Source: Oscillospiraceae bacterium (GTDB taxonomy: Bacteria > Bacillota > Clostridia > Oscillospirales > Ruminococcaceae). From it: 5,450 nt of DNA. A program made the position numbers and the translations under genes. Of the stretch, positions 1-5,440 are shown piece by piece (positions within the stretch are counted from its first letter, which is position 1; the number at the start of each line of letters is the position of its first letter). The stretch covers positions 1 through 5,450 of the forward strand of contig JAEDOB010000163.1 in the NCBI GenBank assembly GCA_016302225.1, given 5' to 3'. Under the pieces are notes generated by a model, which had not been told where the DNA came from, did not search any database, and saw only the letters and a list, made by a program, of their open reading frames with translations.

Positions 1-729
1 GACGGCTCGGAATTTCTCTCATATGCAAGGCAGGTGGTGGAACAGGCGGAGCTTATGGAACAGCGCTATCTGAACAAGATGCCGTCAAAAAAGATATGCT
101 CCGTTTCCACACAGCATTATGCTTTTGCTGTAAATGCTTTTGTGAATGTAATTTCTCGGCTTGATACCGATGAGTATGAATTTACTCTCCGTGAAACAAG
201 GACATACGAAATTATCGAGGACGTGAAAACATTCCGCAGCGAGCTGGGTATACTTTATCTCAGCGGATTTAACGAAAAGGTCATAACAAAGCTGCTGAAG
301 GAGGATCATCTGGTGTTTACTCCACTTTTCACAGCTGAACCCCATGTTTTTATAAGCAGCGTTCACCCTCTTGCAGAGAAAGATTTTATCACTCTTGACG
401 ATCTGGAAGATTATCCTTGTCTTGCCTTTGAGCAGGGTGAATTTAACTCCTTTTATTTTTCTGAGGAAATACTCAGCACCGCTCCCCACAAGAAAATTAT
501 ACACGTCAGCGACCGTGCCACGCTGTTCAATCTGCTCATCGGTCTTAACGGCTACACCATCTGCACAGGCGTTTTTAACAGCAATCTGAACGGCGACAAT
601 ATAATCTCCGTTCCGCTGAAAACGGAGGAAAAAATAAATGTGGGATATATCCGACACGAGCAGGCGTTTTTCAGCAGCTTTGCCATTGCTTTTATTGACG
701 AGCTGCAAAGGCTTATTTCGGAATATTGA
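1..729 (+). CDS. LysR-type transcriptional regulator, sulfur-amino-acid (MtaR/CmbR/MetR-like) type, 5'-truncated by window edge
   Basis: The reading frame is open from base 1 (DGSEFLSYARQVVEQ...) to a TGA at 727-729, giving 242 residues. Family members are about 300 residues, so roughly 60 N-terminal residues with the winged helix-turn-helix are missing because the window starts there. What remains is the linker helix (FLSYARQVVEQAELMEQRY, residues 5-23) and the periplasmic-binding-protein-like effector domain, which starts near SVSTQHYAF (residue 34). Phrases such as YARQVVEQ, RETRTYEIIEDVK, NSFYFSEEILS and SDRATLFNLLIGLNGYT match what I remember of streptococcal and lactococcal LysR regulators of methionine and cysteine genes (MtaR, CmbR). 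That match is from memory, not a search. It runs convergently with metE-metF and could activate that operon through the dyad at 3985-4005. The effector is not visible from sequence; homocysteine or O-acetylserine are the known ligands of relatives. Confidence 0.9.
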   Translation, partial: DGSEFLSYARQVVEQAELMEQRYLNKMPSKKICSVSTQHYAFAVNAFVNVISRLDTDEYEFTLRETRTYEIIEDVKTFRSELGILYLSGFNEKVITKLLKEDHLVFTPLFTAEPHVFISSVHPLAEKDFITLDDLEDYPCLAFEQGEFNSFYFSEEILSTAPHKKIIHVSDRATLFNLLIGLNGYTICTGVFNSNLNGDNIISVPLKTEEKINVGYIRHEQAFFSSFAIAFIDELQRLISEY

Positions 730-733
730 AGAA

Positions 734-768
734 ATCCCCGAACGTTATTTTTGATAACATTCGGGGAT
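734..768. terminator. Bidirectional intrinsic terminator between the LysR gene and metF
   Basis: The arms 734-748 (ATCCCCGAACGTTAT) and 754-768 (ATAACATTCGGGGAT) pair over 15 positions around a 5-base loop. The single imperfect position (743/759) is a C·A mismatch in plus-strand RNA but a G·U wobble in minus-strand RNA, so the hairpin is continuous for the metF transcript. The minus-strand RNA then reads UUCUUCAAU, which is fairly U-rich; the plus-strand RNA reads AAUUUACG, a weak U-tract. The hairpin starts 4 bases after the LysR stop and ends 3 bases before the metF stop on the other strand, a typical arrangement for convergent genes. Termination is probably stronger for the metE-metF message. 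Confidence 0.85.
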
Positions 769-771
769 AAT

Positions 772-1635
772 TTACGCTGCCAGCAGCCTTGCCACAGCCT
801 CACATATTTTCTGCGCCACATAGGGCTTGTTCATAGTGTAAAGATGAATTCCGTCAACACCCTCCGAAATAAGGTCAACTATCTGATCTATGGCGTAGGC
901 AATGCCTGCGTCCCTCATTGCTGTGGGATTGTCACCGTATTTTTCAAGCATACGCTCAAATTTTTTCGGCAGGCTTACTCCGCACAGCTTTATCATACGT
1001 TCTATTTGAGCCTTGTTTGTAACGGGCATTATCCCCGCTTCAATAGGCACGTTAATCCCTGCAAGAGCCGCACGCTCACGGAAGGCATAGAAATAATTAT
1101 TGTCAAGAAAAAGCTGAGTTATGAGATGACTTGCCCCCGAATCTACCTTTTGCTTTGTGTAACGAATATCCTCTATCAGATCTGCGCTTTCGGTATGTCC
1201 CTCGGGATAGCAGGCGGCGATGATGTTGAAGTCGCCCCTTTCACTGATAAACTCTATCAGCTCATTGGCATGGCGGAACTCTCCGCAAGGCGAAATATCG
1301 GGAGAAATATCCCCTCTCAGCGCAAGGATATTTTCAATGCCGTTTGTCTTAAAGCCGTCCAGAATTTCCAGAACATTTTCCTTTGATAAATTTATACAAG
1401 GCAGATGTGCCACACTTTCAAGACTGTATTTACTCTTTACATCTGACGCTATCTGCAATGTTTTTGAGCAGTTTGCACCGCCGCCTGCTCCGTAGGTAAC
1501 GCTGATAAAATCGGGGTGAAGATTTTTCAGTCCGTCAAGAGTTTCATAAATCGTGCTTTCGCTGTCTGAGGGCTTGGGCGGAAATATCTCAAAGGACATT
1601 ACAGTTTTATCGTTGAAAAGCTTATTTAAATTCAT
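772..1635 (-). CDS. metF: Methylenetetrahydrofolate reductase MetF
   Basis: This is a flavoprotein that reduces 5,10-methylene-tetrahydrofolate to 5-methyl-tetrahydrofolate in the cytoplasm, supplying the methyl donor used by MetE. The product is 287 residues, close to the usual 290-300. Family motifs appear in order: SFEIFPPK (14-21, with the catalytic-type Glu16), SVTYGAGG (45-52), AHLPC (76-80), LALRGD (104-109, with Asp109 in the folate/flavin-site position), YPEGH (143-147), TQLFLD (173-178), AGIMPV (200-205) and GIHLYTMN (262-269). I chose the ATG at 1635 because a GAGG (plus-strand 1642-1645) sits 6 bases upstream and the protein then begins at the family boundary, MNLNKLF. In-frame ATGs at 1647 and 1692 would add residues translated from metE DNA and have poorer ribosome binding sites. 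The gene overlaps the metE end by 14 bases and is the last gene of the operon. No partner MetV-like gene is seen. Confidence 0.96.
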   Translation of the reverse strand: MNLNKLFNDKTVMSFEIFPPKPSDSESTIYETLDGLKNLHPDFISVTYGAGGGANCSKTLQIASDVKSKYSLESVAHLPCINLSKENVLEILDGFKTNGIENILALRGDISPDISPCGEFRHANELIEFISERGDFNIIAACYPEGHTESADLIEDIRYTKQKVDSGASHLITQLFLDNNYFYAFRERAALAGINVPIEAGIMPVTNKAQIERMIKLCGVSLPKKFERMLEKYGDNPTAMRDAGIAYAIDQIVDLISEGVDGIHLYTMNKPYVAQKICEAVARLLAA

Positions 1636-3895
1636 TGCGAACCTCATCTGCCGCACGGACAAGATTTTCAAGGCTGGGTATGGTTTCCGCATTTCCCCTT
1701 GTTTTCAGTCCGCAGTCGGGATTTACCCACAGCTTTTCTTTCGGGATACGGTCAAGCATTTTGTGAAGTGCTGACTTTATCTCATCGACTGTCGGCACTC
1801 TCGGAGAATGTATGTCATACACACCGGGACCGACTTCGGTGCGGAAATTATTTTCTTTCAGCACATCAATAATGGTCAGGTCGGAACGGCCTGCTTCAAA
1901 GGTGATAACATCTGCGTCCATATCGTCAATTTCCTTGATAATGTCCGCAAATTCGCTGTAACACATATGGGTATGTATCTGTGTTTCCGGCTTTACACCG
2001 CTGTGAACAAGACGGAACGCAGGTATCGCCCAATCAAGATAATCACTTTTCCAATCGGATTTTCTCAGCGGCAGCTTTTCACGGAGAGCAGCTTCGTCCA
2101 CCTGAATAATGCTTATGCCGTTTGCTTCAAGGTCAAGGACTTCCTCACGAATTGCAAGTGCTATCTGAAATGCGCTTTCTTTCAGAGAAATGTCCTCACG
2201 GGGGAATGACCAATTGAGGATAGTCACAGGTCCCGTCAGCATACCCTTCATGGGCTTGTCCGTAAGGCTCTGCGCATACTTCGACCACTTAACCGTCATT
2301 GGCTTTGCACGGGAAATATCTCCCCACACAACAGGCGGCTTAACGCAGCGTGTGCCATATGACTGCACCCACGCCTTTTCGGTGAAGATATATCCGTCAA
2401 GGCATTCGCCGAAATATTCCACCATATCGTTTCGCTCAAATTCGCCGTGAACAAGAACATCAAGTCCGATTTTTTCCTGCAATGCAACACAATCGGCTAT
2501 CTGCTTTTTGTTGAAATCCTCATACTGCGCTTCGGAAATCTCGCCCTTTCTGAACGCCGCACGGTTGGCTCTTACCTCCGCTGTCTGAGGGAATGAACCG
2601 ATAGTTGTTGTGGGTAAGAGCGGCAAATTGAAGCGTTTTTTCTGTACCTTTTCACGCTCCGCAAATTCGGGCAGGCGGACAAAATCCTTGTTGGAAAGCT
2701 TTTCGACCTTCTCACGAACAACTTCATTCAGACCGCTTCTCGGCTCACTGCAAAGTGCGTAATTTGCAGCATATTCCGCAGTTTCAATGGGGTGCTCAGA
2801 GGACAGTATTTTCTTTAACTCCGCAAGCTCGGACAGCTTTTCCTCCGCATATGCAAAATGCTTTTTAACACTATCGGGCAACTTGCTCTCATTTTTCAGT
2901 GTATAGGGAACGTGGAGCAGTGAGCAGGAAGTGTTCAGCACAATCTCTCCGCAGTGCTTTTTCAGTTCCGATACAGTTATCAGTGTCTTTCCGTAATGAT
3001 TGTGCCAGATATTTTTGCCGTTGACAACACCTGCGAATAATATCTTATCCTTGGGAAAGCCGTTTTCCGACACAAGCTCAAGGGACTTTTTTCCCTCAAC
3101 GAAGTCAAGTCCAATACCGTCAAAGTCAAGTCCGCATATCTCGTTATAACAATCACGAACATCTCCGAAATATGTCTGAAGCAAAACTTTTACACTGCCC
3201 TTTGCGGATAAAATCTTCTTGTACAGCGATAAAAAAAGTGAAATATCCTCCGCCGACAGGTCTGTTACCAAATATGGCTCATCAAACTCTGCCCACTCTG
3301 CGCCGAGAGCATTAAATATCTCAAGATATTCACAGTATACCGCCGAAACGCTGTCAGCAAGATCTGCGGCAGATTTATTTCCCGTAAAGCGTGCAAGCTT
3401 TAAAAATGTAAACGCTCCAATGATAACGGGCTTTGTTTTTACTCCGTTCTTTTGTGCTTCAAGAAATTCGTCAAAGGGCTTTTTCCCCGTCAGCTTTATC
3501 TCCGTGTTATCCTCAATTTCGGGAACCATATAGTGATAGTTTGTGTTGAACCATTTTTTCATCGCAAGAGCCTTGACATCGCCATTTTTGCCCTGATAGC
3601 CCCTCGCCATTGCAAAATATGTATCGAGTGCAGACAGATCAAGAGCCTTATACCTTTCGGGAACGGCGTTTAGCAGAACGGCGGTATCAAGCATATTGTC
3701 ATAGAAGGAAAAATCGTTTGACGGAATAAAATCAATACCGTTTTCTTTCTGAACGTTCCAATTTTCAAGACGAATATTTTTTGCCGTTTCAAGCAAACTG
3801 TCAGAAGTGATCTCGCTTCTGAAATATTTTTCTGAGGCAAATTTCAGCTCACGGAGAGAGCCGATTCTGGGGTACCCGATTATTGATGTTTTCAT
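1622..3895 (-). CDS. metE: Cobalamin-independent methionine synthase MetE (5-methyltetrahydropteroyltriglutamate-homocysteine methyltransferase)
   Basis: This cytoplasmic zinc enzyme makes the last step of methionine synthesis by moving the methyl group of 5-methyl-tetrahydrofolate (polyglutamate) to homocysteine. The 757 residues match the usual length (E. coli 753). The N-terminal barrel begins IIGYPRIGSLRELK (5-18). The catalytic C-terminal barrel starts near PTTTIGSFPQT (428-438), followed by VHGEFERNDMVEYFGE (482-497, Glu485), YGTRCVKPPVVWGD (513-526) and IQVDEAALREKLPLR (597-611, Asp600 and Glu606). All four zinc ligands are present: His643 and Cys645 in HTHMCYSEF, Glu667 in ITFEAGRSD, and Cys728 in WVNPDCGLKTR. 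The proton-donor histidine is His696 in YDIHSPRVP. The enzyme therefore looks intact and active. The start ATG at 3895 has AAAGGA 8 bases upstream. It is the first gene of an operon with metF, and its own promoter carries LysR-type operator candidates. Confidence 0.98.
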   Translation of the reverse strand: MKTSIIGYPRIGSLRELKFASEKYFRSEITSDSLLETAKNIRLENWNVQKENGIDFIPSNDFSFYDNMLDTAVLLNAVPERYKALDLSALDTYFAMARGYQGKNGDVKALAMKKWFNTNYHYMVPEIEDNTEIKLTGKKPFDEFLEAQKNGVKTKPVIIGAFTFLKLARFTGNKSAADLADSVSAVYCEYLEIFNALGAEWAEFDEPYLVTDLSAEDISLFLSLYKKILSAKGSVKVLLQTYFGDVRDCYNEICGLDFDGIGLDFVEGKKSLELVSENGFPKDKILFAGVVNGKNIWHNHYGKTLITVSELKKHCGEIVLNTSCSLLHVPYTLKNESKLPDSVKKHFAYAEEKLSELAELKKILSSEHPIETAEYAANYALCSEPRSGLNEVVREKVEKLSNKDFVRLPEFAEREKVQKKRFNLPLLPTTTIGSFPQTAEVRANRAAFRKGEISEAQYEDFNKKQIADCVALQEKIGLDVLVHGEFERNDMVEYFGECLDGYIFTEKAWVQSYGTRCVKPPVVWGDISRAKPMTVKWSKYAQSLTDKPMKGMLTGPVTILNWSFPREDISLKESAFQIALAIREEVLDLEANGISIIQVDEAALREKLPLRKSDWKSDYLDWAIPAFRLVHSGVKPETQIHTHMCYSEFADIIKEIDDMDADVITFEAGRSDLTIIDVLKENNFRTEVGPGVYDIHSPRVPTVDEIKSALHKMLDRIPKEKLWVNPDCGLKTRGNAETIPSLENLVRAADEVRNEFK
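1642..1645 (-). promoter_or_regulatory. metF ribosome binding site inside the metE coding end
   Basis: In the minus strand GAGG precedes the metF ATG by 6 bases (TTCGCA). It lies in the last codons of metE, so ribosomes finishing metE pass over it. This fixes the metF start at 1635 and suggests translational coupling. Confidence 0.6.
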
Positions 3896-3903
3896 ATGTG
3901 TTA

Positions 3904-3909
3904 TCCTTT
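3904..3909 (-). promoter_or_regulatory. metE ribosome binding site
   Basis: On the minus strand AAAGGA is followed by 8 bases (TAACACAT) and then the metE ATG. Spacing and sequence are good and support 3895 as the start. Confidence 0.7.
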
Positions 3910-3934
3910 CGTTTTTGATTTAATTGATATTATC

Positions 3935-3943
3935 ATTATATCA
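3935..3943 (-). promoter_or_regulatory. metE-metF promoter, extended -10 element
   Basis: The minus strand reads TGATATAAT, a perfect extended -10 (TGN-TATAAT). No good -35 hexamer lies at 17 bases; TTATCA at 14 and TTACCT at 19 are the nearest, so the promoter probably leans on the extended -10 and an activator. Transcription would start near 3928, giving a leader of about 33 bases, too short for a SAM riboswitch or T-box. Confidence 0.7.
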
Positions 3944-3956
3944 CAGTTCTTTTTTG

Positions 3957-3972
3957 ATAAGGTAACACTTAT
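3957..3972. promoter_or_regulatory. Second dyad over the metE -35 region
   Basis: ATAAG (3957-3961) and CTTAT (3968-3972) form an inverted repeat with a 6-base spacer, centred near -36 of the predicted metE start. The position suits the activation half of a LysR operator. The arms are short and AT-rich, so chance is possible. Confidence 0.25.
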
Positions 3973-3984
3973 TTTTTATGGTTA

Positions 3985-4005
3985 GTCATAGCTTTAAGAT
4001 ATGAC
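3985..4005. promoter_or_regulatory. Candidate LysR-type (MtaR/MetR-like) operator upstream of metE
   Basis: GTCATA (3985-3990) and TATGAC (4000-4005) form a perfect 6-base dyad with a 9-base spacer. Its core ATA-N9-TAT satisfies the LysR T-N11-A rule. The centre (3995) lies about 67 bases upstream of the predicted metE start at 3928, where LysR recognition sites normally sit. The inner 17 bases agree at 11 positions with the streptococcal MET-box consensus as I recall it (TATAGTTTSAAACTATA). Binding by the LysR protein encoded at 1-729 is an inference. Confidence 0.5.
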
Positions 4006-4022
4006 ATTGAATATTTTATAGA

Positions 4023-4040
4023 AACGCTCACAAAAGCGGT
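4023..4040 (-). terminator. Possible weak terminator after the 364-residue protein gene
   Basis: In minus-strand RNA ACCGCU and AGCGUU pair with one mismatch around a 6-base loop, followed by UUUCUAUAAAAUAUU. It begins about a dozen bases after the stop of the upstream gene. The stem is short, so read-through into metE remains possible. Confidence 0.3.
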
Positions 4041-4053
4041 GAAAATGAAAAAA

Positions 4054-5148
4054 TCATCTCTTCTCCATAAGTTTTTCATTCAATTCCTGCAACCTGTAAT
4101 AAGCCTCATTACATTTCTCCTGAAATTCGTCTATCTTGTCCTGCGGACTGCTTTCGGATAAGTGTTTCTTTTCAGCAAGCAGTACCTTGCGTTCAGCTTT
4201 GAGAGCATCGTCGATCTGCTGTCGAAATTCCGGGTTGTTAGGAAAGTTTCTCCTGAAATTAGCACTGTTGTTGCTGAACCTGTTGTAAATCTCATTTATT
4301 GTATTTGAACGGCATTTTTTCTGTGCCACTTTGTTTCTGTCAGCGGAGTATTTCTTTTCACATTCGGGATTACCGCACAGGCACTTGTCATTCTCACGCT
4401 CAACGATTATCAGCTTGTGGCAGACACGACAGTTTCGGACTTTTTTGTTACATTGGTTAAGAATATCCGAATATATCTGTATAAGTCCGATAAAGGAATC
4501 ATCGGTGATATATGCGACCTTACTCTCTCCATCAGAGTTGTAATGGCATATATGAGCATCATAATCAGTGCAGTCGCTGCCAATGGAACGTGACATATCC
4601 CAATAGTGAACATCGTTTTCTTCGATTTTAGGCAGATTTCTGTATGAGGTCAGCATATCCTTTATTATCTGATTGTACTCAGCAGAAAACTTTTCGGCAC
4701 TCTTTTTGGTTTCGGAAGAAAAAATGTGATGTTCGCCACTCTGTTCCTTATGAATACGCATATAGTTTGTAAAAATAAAGAAAATAATGTAGTTGCGGAG
4801 CATATTCGCCCTCGGTGCTCTGCTGTAAATGCCGTTCAGTGCAGAAATGTACTGTTCGGCATTTTTGTTTCCCTGTGCTTCGGAAATGTTGTTGTACAAG
4901 CCGTTGGACGCTTCTATTATCTCCTCCATACGGTTGTCAGCCATAGCAAGCTCGTTCATTTCCTCGGCAAGTGTACCCAACTTGCGTGAGGACACCTGAA
5001 TATCATTGCTGTTCCTGCCCTTTGTCAGATAATCGTGTATGTTCTCGTAGCTGCCGATAATTATAGTTTCACGTTCGCTTCGCACATCAAGCACAAAGGC
5101 TATCGAAGCGGTAGTCATTGATTCGGGGATCATAATCTCTGCTTTCAT
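4054..5148 (-). CDS. Uncharacterised cytoplasmic protein with a putative zinc-binding cysteine cluster and helical C-terminus
   Basis: I do not recognise this 364-residue protein with confidence. Residues 1-235 show no motif I know; they are mixed and charged, with one short aromatic/hydrophobic run (IIFFIFTNYM, 121-130) too brief and polar-flanked for a clear membrane segment. Residues 240-279 hold a cysteine cluster, C240-x2-C243-x12-C256-x-C258-x4-C263, with C279 further on, which looks like a treble-clef or zinc-ribbon knuckle. It is followed by a basic stretch (KKYSADRNKVAQKKCR) and by a Lys/Glu-rich, probably coiled-coil tail (about 310-364). The arrangement recalls clostridial proteins with a C-terminal zinc knuckle (CGNR-like, or the DUF6076 group), but I cannot confirm this. 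There is no signal peptide. The gene has its own strong promoter and a 77-base leader. AAGGAG lies 12 bases before the ATG, a long gap, and the next in-frame ATG (5133) is even further. A DNA- or RNA-binding role is a guess from the cysteine cluster. Confidence 0.85.
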   Translation of the reverse strand: MKAEIMIPESMTTASIAFVLDVRSERETIIIGSYENIHDYLTKGRNSNDIQVSSRKLGTLAEEMNELAMADNRMEEIIEASNGLYNNISEAQGNKNAEQYISALNGIYSRAPRANMLRNYIIFFIFTNYMRIHKEQSGEHHIFSSETKKSAEKFSAEYNQIIKDMLTSYRNLPKIEENDVHYWDMSRSIGSDCTDYDAHICHYNSDGESKVAYITDDSFIGLIQIYSDILNQCNKKVRNCRVCHKLIIVERENDKCLCGNPECEKKYSADRNKVAQKKCRSNTINEIYNRFSNNSANFRRNFPNNPEFRQQIDDALKAERKVLLAEKKHLSESSPQDKIDEFQEKCNEAYYRLQELNEKLMEKR

Positions 5149-5160
5149 ATTTTCTATTGT

Positions 5161-5166
5161 CTCCTT
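5161..5166 (-). promoter_or_regulatory. Ribosome binding site with long spacing
   Basis: The minus strand reads GGAAGGAG and then 12 bases before the ATG at 5148. The Shine-Dalgarno is strong but the gap exceeds the usual 5-9 bases. No closer ATG, GTG or TTG is in frame, so 5148 remains the best start, with perhaps reduced initiation. Confidence 0.55.
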
Positions 5167-5231
5167 CCGTACTAATGGGTATTCTTTGCTCTCAAATATC
5201 AGAATGGCATAAATATTTCTCTATAATTCTC

Positions 5232-5260
5232 ATTGTAACACAAAACCATTCGCAAGTCAA
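5232..5260 (-). promoter_or_regulatory. Strong sigma-A promoter for the 364-residue protein gene
   Basis: On the minus strand TTGACT (5255-5260) is followed by exactly 17 bases and TACAAT (5232-5237), with TG one base before the -10, giving an extended -10 as well. Transcription would start near 5225, leaving a leader of about 77 bases. One GCGAATGGTT box lies inside the spacer, so a protein bound there would block polymerase. Confidence 0.85.
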
Positions 5261-5331
5261 GAAAAACCGCTGAATATCAAAGAATTTTATGCGAATGGTT
5301 AGAGCTATGACATTCGAATTGTACCATTCGC
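5244..5331. repeat. Cluster of GCGAATGGT boxes in both orientations (operator-like)
   Basis: Three copies are exact over at least 9 bases: minus strand 5244-5253 (GCGAATGGTT), plus strand 5291-5300 (GCGAATGGTT) and minus strand 5323-5331 (GCGAATGGT). A fourth, partial copy of the CATTCG core lies at 5311-5316 within the small palindrome ATTCGAAT (5312-5319), and AGAATGG at 5201-5207 is a weaker relative. Copies 2 and 3 face each other and could form a 9-base stem with a 23-base loop. The copies overlap the minus-strand promoter spacer and lie about 62 and 93 bases upstream of the plus-strand start. This suggests a regulator controlling both divergent genes. Confidence 0.6.
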
Positions 5332-5353
5332 TTTGAGAATGACACACGATTTT

Positions 5354-5382
5354 AAGACATTTGAGAAAATGTGAGGTATAAT
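5354..5382 (+). promoter_or_regulatory. Promoter for the divergent plus-strand gene
   Basis: TATAAT (5377-5382) is a perfect -10. AAGACA (5354-5359) lies exactly 17 bases upstream and matches TTGACA at 4 of 6 positions. The start would be near 5389, giving a leader of about 52 bases that begins with a hairpin. Confidence 0.7.
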
Positions 5383-5389
5383 GGGAGCA

Positions 5390-5413
5390 GGCTCAAGGAA
5401 AAATCCGAGAGCC
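5390..5413 (+). other. Hairpin at the 5' end of the divergent gene's leader
   Basis: GGCTC (5390-5394) pairs with GAGCC (5409-5413), and inside it GGA (5397-5399) pairs with TCC (5404-5406) around an AAAA loop. The internal loop AA/GA could form sheared purine pairs. There is no U-tract after it, so it is not an intrinsic terminator. It begins within a base or two of the predicted start and may stabilise the mRNA or be a protein-binding site. Confidence 0.45.
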
Positions 5414-5426
5414 GAACAAAAGAATA

Positions 5427-5433
5427 TGGAGGT
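5427..5433 (+). promoter_or_regulatory. Ribosome binding site of the divergent gene
   Basis: GGAGG (5428-5432) within TGGAGGTG is followed by 8 bases and an ATG at 5441. Sequence and spacing are near ideal, which supports a real gene start at the window edge. Confidence 0.7.
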
Positions 5434-5440
5434 GCTGCTA

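Noticed and set aside
85..708. Long open frame of 207 codons antisense to the LysR gene
   Set aside because: Its translation shows no family features, and the plus-strand frame encodes a clear LysR effector domain to a natural end. It is a shadow of that gene.
751..1386. Open frame of 211 codons on the plus strand opposite metF
   Set aside because: It begins inside the terminator hairpin and has no recognisable domain or convincing ribosome binding site. The minus strand carries all the MetF motifs here.
1633..1692. Longer metF with a start at 1692 or 1647
   Set aside because: The extra residues are translated from metE coding DNA, lack family similarity, and have weaker ribosome binding sites than the ATG at 1635.
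3896..3930. SAM riboswitch or T-box in the metE leader
   Set aside because: The leader from the extended -10 promoter is only about 33 bases and has no aptamer-like stems or T-box sequence. The region further upstream also shows none before the preceding gene's stop.
4759..4788. Membrane segment in the 364-residue protein (IIFFIFTNYM, residues 121-130)
   Set aside because: The hydrophobic run is about 10 residues, interrupted by Thr-Asn and flanked by Arg residues, too short to span a membrane. It fits a buried helix or strand better.
5299..5331. Sequence resembling a type II-A CRISPR repeat (TTAGAGCTATG followed by TCGAAT)
   Set aside because: It occurs once, has no evenly spaced copies or spacers, and there is no cas gene or tracrRNA-like partner in the window. 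The likeness to the GTTTTAGAGCTATG repeat is partial and probably chance.
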